Shown here one piece after another: positions 16,866 through 25,784 of a stretch of DNA of 64,000 nucleotides. Under the pieces are notes generated by a model, which was not told the DNA's origin, made no database searches, and saw only the letters and a program-made list of their open reading frames with translations. Position numbers and translations under genes: made by a program. This DNA comes from Flavipsychrobacter sp. Lineage in GTDB: Bacteria > Bacteroidota > Bacteroidia > Chitinophagales > Chitinophagaceae. The stretch lies in the NCBI GenBank assembly GCA_031292525.1, contig JARLGY010000016.1:62001-126000 (forward strand), read 5' to 3'. Each line of letters opens with the position of its first letter. Within the stretch, counting starts at the first letter, position 1.

Positions 16866-17393
16866 ATGGAAATGAATAAGATAAAACCTGAAGAGAATGG
16901 CTTCGTTAATGTTATCATTGAAACGCCGAGAGGATCTTGCAGTAAGTATGATTCTGACTTTGAGCTGGAAACATTTAAACTGGATAAAGTATTACCCTTA
17001 GGTATGGAATTTCCATTTGATTTTGGATTCGTACCTAATACTAAAGGTGAAGATGGCGATCCATTGGATGTACTGGTGATGATGGATGAAGCAGGATTTG
17101 CGGGATGTCTTGTGGTATGCAGGATCGTGGGTGTGCTGGAAGCTTTGCAAACAGAAGGCGATGGAAAGCAAATGCGCAATGATCGTATTATTGCAGTAGC
17201 AAGTGTGTCTAACCTTTATGAGAAAATCGATGGTATAGCCAGTTTAGGCGAAAATATACTAAATGGGATAGAAAGCTTTTTTATTAATTACAATAAGCTT
17301 GCAGGTAAGGAGTTCAAGCCTCTTGGGTGGCACGATGCAACGGCCGCACTAAAATTGATCTCGAAGAACGCACTTAATACCCATGTTTTTTAA
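16866..17393 (+). CDS. ppa: Inorganic pyrophosphatase (family I)
   Basis: This 175-residue cytosolic enzyme hydrolyses pyrophosphate to two phosphates and so pulls biosynthetic reactions forward. The family I signature with Mg2+-binding aspartates is DGDPLDVLVMMD near residue 60. The substrate-binding IETPRGSCSKY near 18 and FDFGFVP near 47 match. A second ATG two codons in (16872) could be the start. The last 20 bases overlap the convergent DUF421 gene. The length is typical of bacterial Ppa. Confidence 0.93.
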   Translation: MEMNKIKPEENGFVNVIIETPRGSCSKYDSDFELETFKLDKVLPLGMEFPFDFGFVPNTKGEDGDPLDVLVMMDEAGFAGCLVVCRIVGVLEALQTEGDGKQMRNDRIIAVASVSNLYEKIDGIASLGENILNGIESFFINYNKLAGKEFKPLGWHDATAALKLISKNALNTHVF

Positions 17394-17865
17394 GTGCGCT
17401 TATTTCTCCGTTTCGCTCCATGTATATCCGGTCTATCTTATCAAGATCATCCGTCAATGCAGACTTTCGCACACCCTGCATAATATCCTCTTTGCAAACA
17501 AGTGCTTTTCTTACACTTTCTTGCAGGAAAGTGCCATCCTCAAATAGTAATATTTGCTCTCCTTCTATTATTCGCGCTGCCATTTTATTATAAACAATAA
17601 GCCACCCTAGTGCACGATGCAGTATTACAAATAGAAAGGAAGCTATGATAACCGGAATAAAAGGTGATGCCCCAACGATACCGCGGCTTAGTGTTGCGCC
17701 CAGCAGTATCACAATAATATTATCTAACGGTGTTCTTATGCCAAAAGAACGCCTGCCTGATATGCGAATAAGTATCAGGGCAATAATGAAAACTACAAAA
17801 CTCCTGTCGCACATTTGCAGGATGTTCAAGTCTTTCCCTTCACCAAATAGATATACAATATTCAT
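17374..17865 (-). CDS. DUF421 (YetF-type) membrane protein
   Basis: This 163-residue protein has two or three N-terminal membrane helices (about 22-40, 46-62, 66-90) and a cytosolic C-terminal DUF421 domain. The conserved RISGRRSFGIRTPLDNII lies between helices 1 and 2, and ILLFEDGTFLQESVRKA in the soluble part. In spore formers, YetF relatives work in membranes with germination or spore proteins. In Bacteroidota the role is unknown. Its 3' end overlaps ppa by 20 bp tail to tail. Confidence 0.85.
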   Translation of the reverse strand: MNIVYLFGEGKDLNILQMCDRSFVVFIIALILIRISGRRSFGIRTPLDNIIVILLGATLSRGIVGASPFIPVIIASFLFVILHRALGWLIVYNKMAARIIEGEQILLFEDGTFLQESVRKALVCKEDIMQGVRKSALTDDLDKIDRIYMERNGEISALKKHGY

Positions 17866-17905
17866 AGCCGTAGCTTTAGATGTGTGGAATATAGTGTGCT
17901 ATAAT

Positions 17906-18517
17906 CTAAAGTTCGGGCTGCAATAATGCTTTCATTAAGGCAGACCATTGTGCCTCGGATAATAGAGCAAATGCACCGGCAGCAATTACTGCATTTCTTA
18001 TAGTGTCTAGCATACTCGGAGTATCGATATTTGGCACCTCGTTCCTGCCATGGTAAGAAGCTATTACTGTATTCCCTTTACGTTCAACTATAAATGTTGA
18101 GGTAGCCTTGTTCGAAAAAAAATGGGCAACCTCTTTTTTACCCGGCTCTGGTGACGCCCGGAGCCGCATAGCAAAGCTTTCTGAAGAAGCGTTCACATTT
18201 ACATTTTCCTGTACTGCCTCTATAGTTACCCAATCATAACCACCGCCTGCTATAGTGCCAGGCCCGGGTATGTCAATTTTTATGGCATCATATAAATCAG
18301 CGAGTCTCTTTACTTCATTTCCTCCTTCATCCGTAAGTGTGAAATGTGCACTTAATGTGCCGCACAGTTCATGCCAAATGCCGGGGTTTTGAAGTCTTTT
18401 ATAAGCCCGCTTGAAACAGTCGATAGCCTCTTCTCGGTTGGGTAGCAAAACCGATGCGTCAAGATCCGTTCTCTTTCCTGTTACCTGTTCTGGGATTATG
18501 GGGTGTTCTATGGCCAT
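17906..18517 (-). CDS. Uncharacterised protein, paralog of 28468-29025
   Basis: This 203-residue soluble protein has no named family. It shares several landmarks in order with the product of 28468-29025: HPIIPEQ near the start, FTLTDEGG near 60, a Trp-containing strand GGGYDWVTIEAV near 97, SFAMRLRA near 118, a long basic beta strand (STFIVERKGNTVIASYHGRN) and the C-terminal LSEAQWSALMKALL. The pattern suggests an alpha+beta domain with a C-terminal helix that may mediate dimer or target contact. No signal peptide is seen. Function unknown. Confidence 0.7.
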   Translation of the reverse strand: MAIEHPIIPEQVTGKRTDLDASVLLPNREEAIDCFKRAYKRLQNPGIWHELCGTLSAHFTLTDEGGNEVKRLADLYDAIKIDIPGPGTIAGGGYDWVTIEAVQENVNVNASSESFAMRLRASPEPGKKEVAHFFSNKATSTFIVERKGNTVIASYHGRNEVPNIDTPSMLDTIRNAVIAAGAFALLSEAQWSALMKALLQPEL

Positions 18518-18654
18518 TTTTTCTGTTTGAATAATTTTCTAATAACATTATGCCAATTGTCATAATTCAAGCTCATGAAATAGATAACCTTTAGCTGCTC
18601 AACGTTTTAAAATCTTTTGGCAGTGCAAAAAGTATAACCGGTAATGAGCAGGCA

Positions 18655-18662
18655 TAGTTTTG
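18655..18662 (+). promoter_or_regulatory. -7 box (TAGTTTTG) of glycine-zipper gene
   Basis: A perfect TAnnTTTG match overlaps the in-frame TTG at 18660. This rules out TTG as start if the promoter is used, and favours the ATG at 18690. Confidence 0.45.
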
Positions 18663-18689
18663 GAAAAATCATCGCAAACAAAAAACGAT

Positions 18690-19226
18690 ATGCAAACTCA
18701 GGAACAGGTAAAAAACAGCAATTTAGTAACGGGTATGTTTACAGACAGAGATAGCGCTGAACGTGCATACGACGCATTACGTGAAAAGGGTTATTCTAAG
18801 GACGAGATAAACCTTATAATGTCTGACGAAACTAGAAAAAGGCACTTTGGTGACACTGTGGAAAAGACGGAACTGGGCAACAAAGCTCTTGAAGGCGCAG
18901 GTACGGGATCTGCAATAGGCGGTACCATTGGCGCTATAGTAGGTGTAGTTGCTGCATTAGGTACATCATTGCTTATACCTGGATTGGGCATCGTAGTTGC
19001 CGGGCCTATAGCTGCAGGACTTGCAGGAGCGGGAGCGGGTGGTGCAACAGGTGGCATCATTGGTGCGCTGATAGGATCTGGGATACCGGAAGAAAGAGCA
19101 GTGGTATACGAGAAAGGTATTAAGGACGGACGCATTGTTATGGGAGTGCATGCACGCAACAACGAGGACGCTCAATACTTCGAGAATGATTGGCGCAACA
19201 ACAATGTAACAGAAGTTCATCGCTAA
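18690..19226 (+). CDS. General stress protein with glycine-zipper region
   Basis: This 178-residue protein begins with a GSP17M/YflT-like module (about 12-50; VTGMFTDRDSAERAYDAL, then INLIMSDE). A strongly glycine-rich hydrophobic segment of about 70 residues follows, containing repeated GxxxG (GAGTGSAIGGTIGAIVG, GAGAGGATGGIIGALIG), typical of glycine zippers that pack in membranes. A closing polar segment (RIVMGVHARNNED) returns to the stress-protein pattern. The gene is followed 19 bp later by a small lipoprotein gene, so the two are likely co-expressed. The function is inferred to be envelope stress. Confidence 0.8.
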   Translation: MQTQEQVKNSNLVTGMFTDRDSAERAYDALREKGYSKDEINLIMSDETRKRHFGDTVEKTELGNKALEGAGTGSAIGGTIGAIVGVVAALGTSLLIPGLGIVVAGPIAAGLAGAGAGGATGGIIGALIGSGIPEERAVVYEKGIKDGRIVMGVHARNNEDAQYFENDWRNNNVTEVHR

Positions 19227-19245
19227 TCCTCTAAAGAACAACACT

Positions 19246-19416
19246 ATGAAATACCTAAAATTAGCGTTGTGTCTTGCGGTTATAACCGGGGCATCTTCTT
19301 GCGCTTCTACTACCAAGCAGGATAACGCAACAAACAATGCAGATACTATGGTCATCAAGAATGACCGCACCGATTCTGCAACCAAATCAATCAGTACAGA
19401 TACAACTAAGCGGTAA
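19246..19416 (+). CDS. Small lipoprotein (56 residues)
   Basis: This ORF starts MKYLKLALCLAVITG and reaches a lipobox ending ASSC near residue 19. The 37-residue mature chain is Thr/Asp/Asn/Lys-rich and disordered. It begins 19 bp after the glycine-zipper gene and is followed 11 bp later by a terminator, so it is the second gene of that unit. The signal peptide and context make it credible although it is very short. Confidence 0.6.
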   Translation: MKYLKLALCLAVITGASSCASTTKQDNATNNADTMVIKNDRTDSATKSISTDTTKR

Positions 19417-19427
19417 GGGACTATTAA

Positions 19428-19472
19428 CAGGAAGATGAAGACCAATGTGCTTTTATCTTCCTGTCTTTTTTT
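19428..19472 (+). terminator. Intrinsic terminator of stress-protein unit
   Basis: The arms CAGGAAGAT (19428-19436) and ATCTTCCTG (19455-19463) are followed by a run of T. Confidence 0.75.
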
Positions 19473-19540
19473 TGAATAAGGTATTTAAAATTGATACCCA
19501 CCAACAACATAATTACCATTATGGCGCCTGCTAAATAAGG

Positions 19541-19563
19541 AAGGGTTCTGGCATAAAACCCTT
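19541..19563 (-). terminator. Hairpin just beyond the RND tail
   Basis: The arms AAGGGTT and AACCCTT (7 bp) start 22 nt downstream of the stop codon that closes the in-frame tail of the pump gene. The T run is weak. If it is the operon terminator, the transcript includes the tail. Confidence 0.4.
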
Positions 19564-19585
19564 ATAATCATTTTATCATTGCCCC

Positions 19586-19807
19586 TTATTTGTTGTCATT
19601 ATCTGATTTCGGTCCTTCACCGCTATCATTTTTTTCATCATGTGGCTTGTCTATCAACTTTTGCTCGTCCCTGCCTTCTATCAGTTTTTGTTCATCTGCC
19701 CCTTCTATTAGTTTTTGCTCGTCAGCGTTTTCTAATAATTTGCGGGTTTCAAGGTTGTCTGGTGCATGCGGCGTAGCAGGGCTTTGGCCAGCCTCCGTAT
19801 TGTTTTT
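19586..19807 (-). pseudogene. In-frame coding tail after the TAG stop of the RND pump gene
   Basis: Directly after the pump's TAG, the same frame stays open for 73 codons and ends at TAA. It contains three near-identical nonapeptides of the form (A/R)DEQKLIEG. Their codons differ mostly at silent positions (GAC/GAT, GAG/GAA, CTA/CTG/TTG, GGG/GGC), so the peptide has been under protein-level selection. The tail has no ATG, GTG or early TTG start of its own, so it can only be translated as an extension of the pump. It continues the charged C-terminal region of the protein. Either a recent nonsense change truncated the pump or the TAG is read through. Confidence 0.65.
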
Positions 19808-22800
19808 CTACTTGTCTCCATCCTTCCATTTATTCTCTTCTTTTTCTTGCTTTATCTGGAAGTTAAGCGCTGGGTCTATATCCACATTCTTCTCTTTTTC
19901 TTGCTCTTCCTGCAGCTCTTTAGCATGTTGCTGTAAGTATGCAAGTCCTTTCTTGCCGTATGCCAGGCGGCTGATGGTTACGAACAATACTGGTACAAAG
20001 AATATAGCAAGAGATGTAGCAGCGATCATACCACCCAATACAGTGAAGCCTATAGTGCGCCGAGCTACAGCGCCAGCGCCCGTAGCCAGTACTAATGGCA
20101 TTACACCAAGTATAAAGGCCATAGATGTCATAATAATAGGCCGTAAACGCAATTTTACCGCATCCATGATAGATTGTATCAGTTCTTCGCCATGGTCGAG
20201 CCGTTCCTTGGCAAATTCAACTATCAATATCGCATTCTTTGCTGATAGGCCAATGAGCGTAATTAACCCTATTTGAGCATACACATTGTCCGTAAGACTG
20301 GGTACGAACGTAAGCGTGAGTATGGCCCCAAATGCGCCCAATGGTACCGCCAGCAATACTGAAAATGGTACCGCCCAGCTCTCATATAGTGCTGCTAAAA
20401 ACAGGAACACGAATAATATAGACAGGCCGAATATATAAATAGACTTAGAACCCGCTTGTAATTCTTCATAGCTAAGGCCGGAGAACTCATAAGAATATCC
20501 TTGTGGCAGGGTACGATCAGCTATTTCCTTTAGGGCATCCAATGCCTGGCCGCTACTACGGCCTTCCGCAGGTGTACCATCTACCTCTGCTGATCTGAAT
20601 ATATTGAAATGGGAGATAAGCGGGGCAGTCTCTATAGGCTTGTATGTAATAAGTGTACTTAGGGGTACCATTCCCCCCGCTGAATTACGGACAAAGTATT
20701 TGCCCATATCAGCTATTTTGGTACGGAACGAAGTATCAGCCTGCGCTACTACGTGGAAGTTCCTATTGTACAGCGTTATATCGTTGATGTAAAAACTACC
20801 CATGTATGTTTGTATAGTACTAAACACATCACCTATTGAAATGCCTAGCTTTTTACATTTTTCACGGTCCACCTTTACATCATAGCTTGGTGTGTGGGCT
20901 GAATAAAAGCTGAACGCCCTGCCTATATTAGGATCTTTATTAGCTTCCGCTAAAAAGCCCCTTACCACTTTTTCAAACGTCTGTACATTATCGTTAGTTT
21001 GGCGTTGCTCAATCTGCATACTAAATCCAGCGGTTTGCCCCAGGCCCGGTATAGGTGGTGGTGGTATTACCACTACGGTAGCGTTTTTTAGGCCTGCATC
21101 TGCTATGCGTTTTTGCAACACGGCTATTATCCCGGGTATCTGCTCGTTCCTATTCTTTCTTTCATCCCATGGTTTCAGTTGGCAGAAGATAGTACCACTG
21201 TTTGACTTGGTAGAGAAATTCACCACATTAAGGCCGCCAAGCGCTGCATAATGGCCAACACCGGGCGTGCCGCCAACAATTTGCATAAGGCTATCCAGCA
21301 CCAATATAGATTGTGTGGTGGAAGATGCTTCTGGCAATTCGTAAGTAATATAAACTCGGCCATCATCTTCTAGTGGTATAAAACCTGAAGGTTTTTGTTT
21401 GAACAGGAATATGGTACCTATGCCTATGCATACTAAAAGGATAAGTACTAATCTGGCCGACTTAATTGCTTTTTGTACCCCATTTGAATAACTATTAGTT
21501 ACGCGGGCAAACCATGCATTGAAATTGGCAAACCATTTATTCAGGCCTTTAGGTTCTTTATTGGGGTCTGTTGGTTTCAGTAGTAATGAACATAATGCAG
21601 GGGTAAGCGACAACGCTACAAATGCAGAAATGATCACTGATATGGCTATGGTTATGGCAAACTGCTGGTACAGGCGGCCTACTATGCCTGGTATAAAACC
21701 TACAGGTACAAATACTGCCGCAAGTATCAGGGCTATGGCTATTACTGGCGCTGATATATCCTTCATGGCGCTGTATGTAGCTTCCTTTGCCGACATATGC
21801 TCATGGTCCATATAGTGCTGTACCGCCTCCACTACCACAATAGCATCATCCACAACTATACCTATAGCCAGCACAAAGCCAAACATAGTAAGTGTATTGA
21901 TCGTAAATCCCAGCGGTAAGAAGAATATGAATGTACCTATTATAGATACAGGTATGGCCAGTATAGGAATAAGAGTTGCCCGCCAGTTTTGCAAAAACAG
22001 GAATACAACCAGGGCCACAAGCGCCAGTGCTTCAAGCAGTGTGTCTACTACTTCGTGCATCGATACTTTTACAACGGTCACAGATTCAAATGGTACACTA
22101 TAATCAACATCCGCCGGGAAAGATTTTTTCAATTCTTCCAGCTTGGCATATACGCCTTCTGCAGTGGCAAGGGCATTGCTGCCTGGTGCCTGGTATATAA
22201 GCAGGTACGATGCCCGTTTTCCGTCTACAAAAGAGTTGCTGGCATAAGAAAATTTTCCAAGTTCGGCCCGGCCCACATCCTTAAGATAAACTATAGAGCC
22301 CGTTGCCGGGTTCGATTTGAGGATCACTTTATCAAATTCACTGGCTTGGCTAAGCCTTCCATTTACCAATATGCTATACTCAAAAGTTTGTGCATCTTGT
22401 TGGGGTGGGGTACCTACTGAACCTGCAGCCACTTGCACGTTTTGTTCATTCAGCGCTGCTATCACATCTGTTGCTGTAAGGTTATAAGAGGCTAGCTTAT
22501 CCGGGTTCAGCCATATGCGCATACTAAAATCATCGGCACGGGTAAATATATCACCCACACCGTCCACGCGCAGCAATGCATCGCGTACAAATATATTCGT
22601 ATAATTATCCAGGAAGGTAACATTGTGGCTGCCCATAGGGGCATAAATGGCGCACAGCATTAAAATGCTGGGGTTACGTTTACGTACTGTTAACCCCAGG
22701 CGTTTTACCACATCAGGTAACTGTGGTGTGGCTATGCTTACCCGGTTCTGTACATCAAGGGTAGCAATGTTGATATTGGTACCTATATTGAAAGTTGCGT

Positions 22801-23074
22801 TAATAGTGAGCGCTCCGTTGCTTGTACTGTTACTAGCAAGGTATTCCATGCCAGGTGAGCCGTTTATCTGTGTCTCTACCGGGGTGGCCATTGTCTGTTC
22901 CACAGTGGCTGCATCTGCACCGGTATAGGCACCTGTTACTTGTACTATAGGTGGTGTTATTTCAGGGTATTGCCCTACAGACAAATTAAATATGGAAATA
23001 GTACCCACGAGCAGTAATACTATGGATATAACTATTGCTGTAACCGGCCTTTTTATAAAAGTATTAGCTATCAT
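19808..23074 (-). CDS. RND efflux pump, HAE1 family (AcrB-like)
   Basis: This 1088-residue inner-membrane pump exports drugs or other amphiphiles using the proton gradient. It has the N-terminal helix IANTFIKRPVTAIVISI, porter domains, and the two conserved transmembrane aspartates in GIVVDDAIVVVEAV near residue 405. SLTPALCSLLLKP closes the first half and TLIGLSAKNAILIVEFAKE marks the second. The C-terminus runs into a charged stretch ending KWKDGDK before a TAG, after which an open 73-codon tail continues in frame. It is the third gene of the channel-adaptor-pump operon, 45 bp after the adaptor. Confidence 0.96.
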   Translation of the reverse strand: MIANTFIKRPVTAIVISIVLLLVGTISIFNLSVGQYPEITPPIVQVTGAYTGADAATVEQTMATPVETQINGSPGMEYLASNSTSNGALTINATFNIGTNINIATLDVQNRVSIATPQLPDVVKRLGLTVRKRNPSILMLCAIYAPMGSHNVTFLDNYTNIFVRDALLRVDGVGDIFTRADDFSMRIWLNPDKLASYNLTATDVIAALNEQNVQVAAGSVGTPPQQDAQTFEYSILVNGRLSQASEFDKVILKSNPATGSIVYLKDVGRAELGKFSYASNSFVDGKRASYLLIYQAPGSNALATAEGVYAKLEELKKSFPADVDYSVPFESVTVVKVSMHEVVDTLLEALALVALVVFLFLQNWRATLIPILAIPVSIIGTFIFFLPLGFTINTLTMFGFVLAIGIVVDDAIVVVEAVQHYMDHEHMSAKEATYSAMKDISAPVIAIALILAAVFVPVGFIPGIVGRLYQQFAITIAISVIISAFVALSLTPALCSLLLKPTDPNKEPKGLNKWFANFNAWFARVTNSYSNGVQKAIKSARLVLILLVCIGIGTIFLFKQKPSGFIPLEDDGRVYITYELPEASSTTQSILVLDSLMQIVGGTPGVGHYAALGGLNVVNFSTKSNSGTIFCQLKPWDERKNRNEQIPGIIAVLQKRIADAGLKNATVVVIPPPPIPGLGQTAGFSMQIEQRQTNDNVQTFEKVVRGFLAEANKDPNIGRAFSFYSAHTPSYDVKVDREKCKKLGISIGDVFSTIQTYMGSFYINDITLYNRNFHVVAQADTSFRTKIADMGKYFVRNSAGGMVPLSTLITYKPIETAPLISHFNIFRSAEVDGTPAEGRSSGQALDALKEIADRTLPQGYSYEFSGLSYEELQAGSKSIYIFGLSILFVFLFLAALYESWAVPFSVLLAVPLGAFGAILTLTFVPSLTDNVYAQIGLITLIGLSAKNAILIVEFAKERLDHGEELIQSIMDAVKLRLRPIIMTSMAFILGVMPLVLATGAGAVARRTIGFTVLGGMIAATSLAIFFVPVLFVTISRLAYGKKGLAYLQQHAKELQEEQEKEKNVDIDPALNFQIKQEKEENKWKDGDK

Positions 23075-23119
23075 GGAATATCGTGATTCATGGTAAAGAA
23101 ATGTTGGGCAGCAGCTACA

Positions 23120-24349
23120 TTACTCTTTCTTTTTATCTCCGCTTTGCGGTATGTTTCCGCCCGTCTGCTGGCCGGGTTTCTGAGCATTTATAAGCGATCC
23201 GTCGTGCAGTTTCTGTACCCCATCGGTGATTACTTTATCACCCTCTTCCAACCCACTTTTTACTACAACATTAGCACCAATGGTTTGCCCTAATATCACT
23301 TTTTTTTGTGCAGCGCGCAAGCTTGGCCCTTTATTCGCATCATTATTTTTATTGTTAGCGCTGTTATTTATCACTGTGTCTTTGGCTATATACACAAAGT
23401 ATTCTCCCATCTGCTCCACAATAGATTTGCTCGGTATTATTATCTGCGGTTGTTTGTCTTCATTATGTACCCTTACGGTGCAGCTCATTCCTGCACGCAA
23501 AAAGCCATCTTTGTTTGAGAATACAATACGTATCCTTATAGTTCCCGTTAGCGGATCTACTCCCCTGTCTATTACGGATAGTTTACCGAGGCCGGGATAC
23601 AATGTATTGTCTGGCATCAATATAGTAAACAGGCTGTCTTCGGGGTTTACATCAGCTGCTTTCATTTTCAGAAAGCGGGGCACTTGTTTTTCATTTACAA
23701 CAAAATCAACCGCCATGGGGTCGTCTGTAGATATAGTGTTCAGAACGGTTTGGCCAACGGTTACCGTATTGCCAAGCTTCACTTGGGAAATGCCTATAGT
23801 CCCGTCAAACGGGGCTCTTATAGTGGCATAGCCCAAGTCTGTTTGTGCTTTTTTCAGGTCTTGCTTCGCAGCATTCACCTGGTTTTTAGATGTGTTGAGG
23901 GTAGTAATTGCATGGTCTAGGGTTTGCTTGGCTATGGCATCGTGCTGGTTAAGGTAAGTATAACGGTCAGCATCTTTTTGCGATTGTGCTTCGGTTTCCT
24001 GCGCTGAGCGTACATTGGCCTGTGCCTGGTCATACGATGCCTGGTACTTACTCTTATCTATCTCATAAAGTACCTGGCCTTTATGCACATGGCTGCCTTC
24101 TTTAAAGTAGATGCCGGTTACATATCCTTCAGTTTCAGGATGTATATCCACCTGCATCAATGCGGTCACAGTACCTGGAAACTGGTCGAAATATACAACG
24201 GGTTGCAAGTGGGTTTCAAACAAGGTTACGGGTACCGGTGCATTAACATTTTTTGCTGCTGCACTGCCTTTATCTTTACTATCTCCGCAGCCAAATAAGC
24301 TGAGGCTGCTCAACAAAACCAAGCCCATGTTTATGATCGATCTATTCAT
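23120..24349 (-). CDS. RND periplasmic adaptor (membrane fusion) lipoprotein
   Basis: This 409-residue adaptor is lipid-anchored at Cys21 (LSLFGC) and bridges pump and channel in the periplasm. It has a barrel-sandwich half-motif (DIHPETEGYVTGIYFKEGSHV), an alpha hairpin (about 90-165, coiled coil), the second half ATIRAPFDGTIGISQVKLG, a beta barrel with SVIDRGVDPLTGTIRIR, and a membrane-proximal domain with a Lys/Asn-rich insert (NNSANNKNNDANKG). It lies 25 bp after the channel gene. Confidence 0.95.
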   Translation of the reverse strand: MNRSIINMGLVLLSSLSLFGCGDSKDKGSAAAKNVNAPVPVTLFETHLQPVVYFDQFPGTVTALMQVDIHPETEGYVTGIYFKEGSHVHKGQVLYEIDKSKYQASYDQAQANVRSAQETEAQSQKDADRYTYLNQHDAIAKQTLDHAITTLNTSKNQVNAAKQDLKKAQTDLGYATIRAPFDGTIGISQVKLGNTVTVGQTVLNTISTDDPMAVDFVVNEKQVPRFLKMKAADVNPEDSLFTILMPDNTLYPGLGKLSVIDRGVDPLTGTIRIRIVFSNKDGFLRAGMSCTVRVHNEDKQPQIIIPSKSIVEQMGEYFVYIAKDTVINNSANNKNNDANKGPSLRAAQKKVILGQTIGANVVVKSGLEEGDKVITDGVQKLHDGSLINAQKPGQQTGGNIPQSGDKKKE

Positions 24350-24374
24350 ATAGCTGATAACGTTTTTGTCTGTT

Positions 24375-25727
24375 TTAAATATTCGGAGTTATATCTCCCA
24401 TTGCCTTTTGCAGGTCTATCTTGCTAGACAGTAGCTGGAACAATGCATTCAGGTAGTTAATTTCGGAATTGCGCAGGTCGGTTTCTGCTGTTATTACATC
24501 CAGGTAGGCTTTTATTCCCTCACGGTATTGTAGTTTCACTATATCATAAACATCGGTAGCCAAAGCCACATTTTCGCTCATGGCGTGCAGGTTATAAAGG
24601 TTGCTGGTATAGTTGGCCATAGCCTGCTTGTATTCAGTGTATATACCCAGCTCCAGGTTCACTTTATCCCAGTCTGTTCGTTGCTCTTGCAGCTTTGCTT
24701 TCCTTACATTTTCTGTACGTCTGAAACCAGTAAAAATGGGGATGCTGAGGTTTAGGCCCCAAAGTGAATAAGGATAAGATGTTTTGAAAAGATCGGGTAC
24801 TGTATTGGCCTGGTATTCCAGGTCGTAATTATAGAATGCCGAGATCGAAGGGAGGAAGCCAAGGTGATAATAAGATGTAGTTTCCCGCTCCAGTCTTTTT
24901 GCAGTTTCCAATTGCTGATATTCTATGCGTTTTTGAAACTGCAGTATTTCTGTAGTGTCAAAAAATACTTCCTGCATCATGCGGGTAGTGTCAAAATTGA
25001 TGTTGAAATTTTTGTCAGTTGGATACCCCATCAACTGCTTCAGGTTAGCAAACTTTGCTTGTGCAGCTTCAACCGTATTTTTCAGTTGCGCCATAGAATT
25101 ATTAAGCGATATGGTAGCTTGTTTGTAATCTACCTTGTCTTTTACGCCGCTCACATATTGATGGTAGGTGTCGCTTTGATTTTTCTTCAGGCGCGATGTG
25201 TCTTCTCTCAATACATTTATTTGCTGAAGTGACAACAGCACATCATAATAGGCCTTGCTCACATTGGTGATCAGGTCTATTTTGGTACTTACGGTGTTTT
25301 GTTTGGCATACAAAGTATTCAAGTGGCCAGACCGTGCCGCTATAAGTACCTCGGGGCTAAATATTACTTGGTTTGCCTCAAATTCTGGAGTAGATACATT
25401 GGTTAGCCCTGTATGAGCTGCCACCAGGGTACCCACCGGTGGCGACCCTGGTGCAGTGCTTGTAGATGGAAAGAAGACAGTTGGTAATGCAAAGTAGTGG
25501 TTATAGTTGGCCACACCTGTTAGTTGTGGTAACCAGGCAGAATAGGCTATCCTATTATTAGCATCTGCTATCGATTGGTCTATGTAAGACTGTTTCAATG
25601 CAGGCTGGTTTTTCATGGCATATTGCAGGCATTGTGTAAGCGTAAATGAACTGTCTGCAATATTGTTTTGTGCTATGGCGTATAGTGGAGAAAAATAAAT
25701 GAGCAGGTAAACTATTCGTTTCAGCAT
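24375..25727 (-). CDS. TolC-family outer membrane channel of the RND operon
   Basis: This 450-residue outer-membrane factor has a signal peptide (1-19, ending YAIAQ). It contains the family opener FTLTQCLQYAMKNQP, two OEP domains and the C-terminal YREGIKAYLDVITAETDLRNSE. It is the first gene of the operon, which places the channel before adaptor and pump, as often in Bacteroidota. An operator-like inverted repeat lies 31 bp upstream. It differs from the channel encoded at 7267-8685, and the two are only distant relatives. Confidence 0.95.
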   Translation of the reverse strand: MLKRIVYLLIYFSPLYAIAQNNIADSSFTLTQCLQYAMKNQPALKQSYIDQSIADANNRIAYSAWLPQLTGVANYNHYFALPTVFFPSTSTAPGSPPVGTLVAAHTGLTNVSTPEFEANQVIFSPEVLIAARSGHLNTLYAKQNTVSTKIDLITNVSKAYYDVLLSLQQINVLREDTSRLKKNQSDTYHQYVSGVKDKVDYKQATISLNNSMAQLKNTVEAAQAKFANLKQLMGYPTDKNFNINFDTTRMMQEVFFDTTEILQFQKRIEYQQLETAKRLERETTSYYHLGFLPSISAFYNYDLEYQANTVPDLFKTSYPYSLWGLNLSIPIFTGFRRTENVRKAKLQEQRTDWDKVNLELGIYTEYKQAMANYTSNLYNLHAMSENVALATDVYDIVKLQYREGIKAYLDVITAETDLRNSEINYLNALFQLLSSKIDLQKAMGDITPNI

Positions 25728-25757
25728 AAGGAGCAGCGCTATTTTTCTTTAGATGAT

Positions 25758-25784
25758 AATTGTTATTTAACCATAATAACAATT
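25758..25784. promoter_or_regulatory. Operator-like inverted repeat upstream of the efflux operon
   Basis: Perfect 10-bp arms AATTGTTATT (25758-25767) and AATAACAATT (25775-25784) are separated by 7 bases. A further copy of the half-site ATTGTTATT occurs at 25815-25823. The position, 31 bp before the first gene, fits binding by a dimeric repressor such as a TetR or MarR protein. No such gene is in the window. Confidence 0.5.

Noticed and set aside
19630-19740. EQKLIE units that recall the Myc tag EQKLISEEDL
   Set aside because: The match stops at six residues, the three copies differ by natural silent changes and they lie in normal genomic context, so vector contamination is unlikely.
19590-20276. 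Plus-strand Ser/Phe-rich frame (228 codons)
   Set aside because: It is antisense to the RND tail and the pump C-terminus, and its low-complexity Ser content comes from the repeats read backwards.
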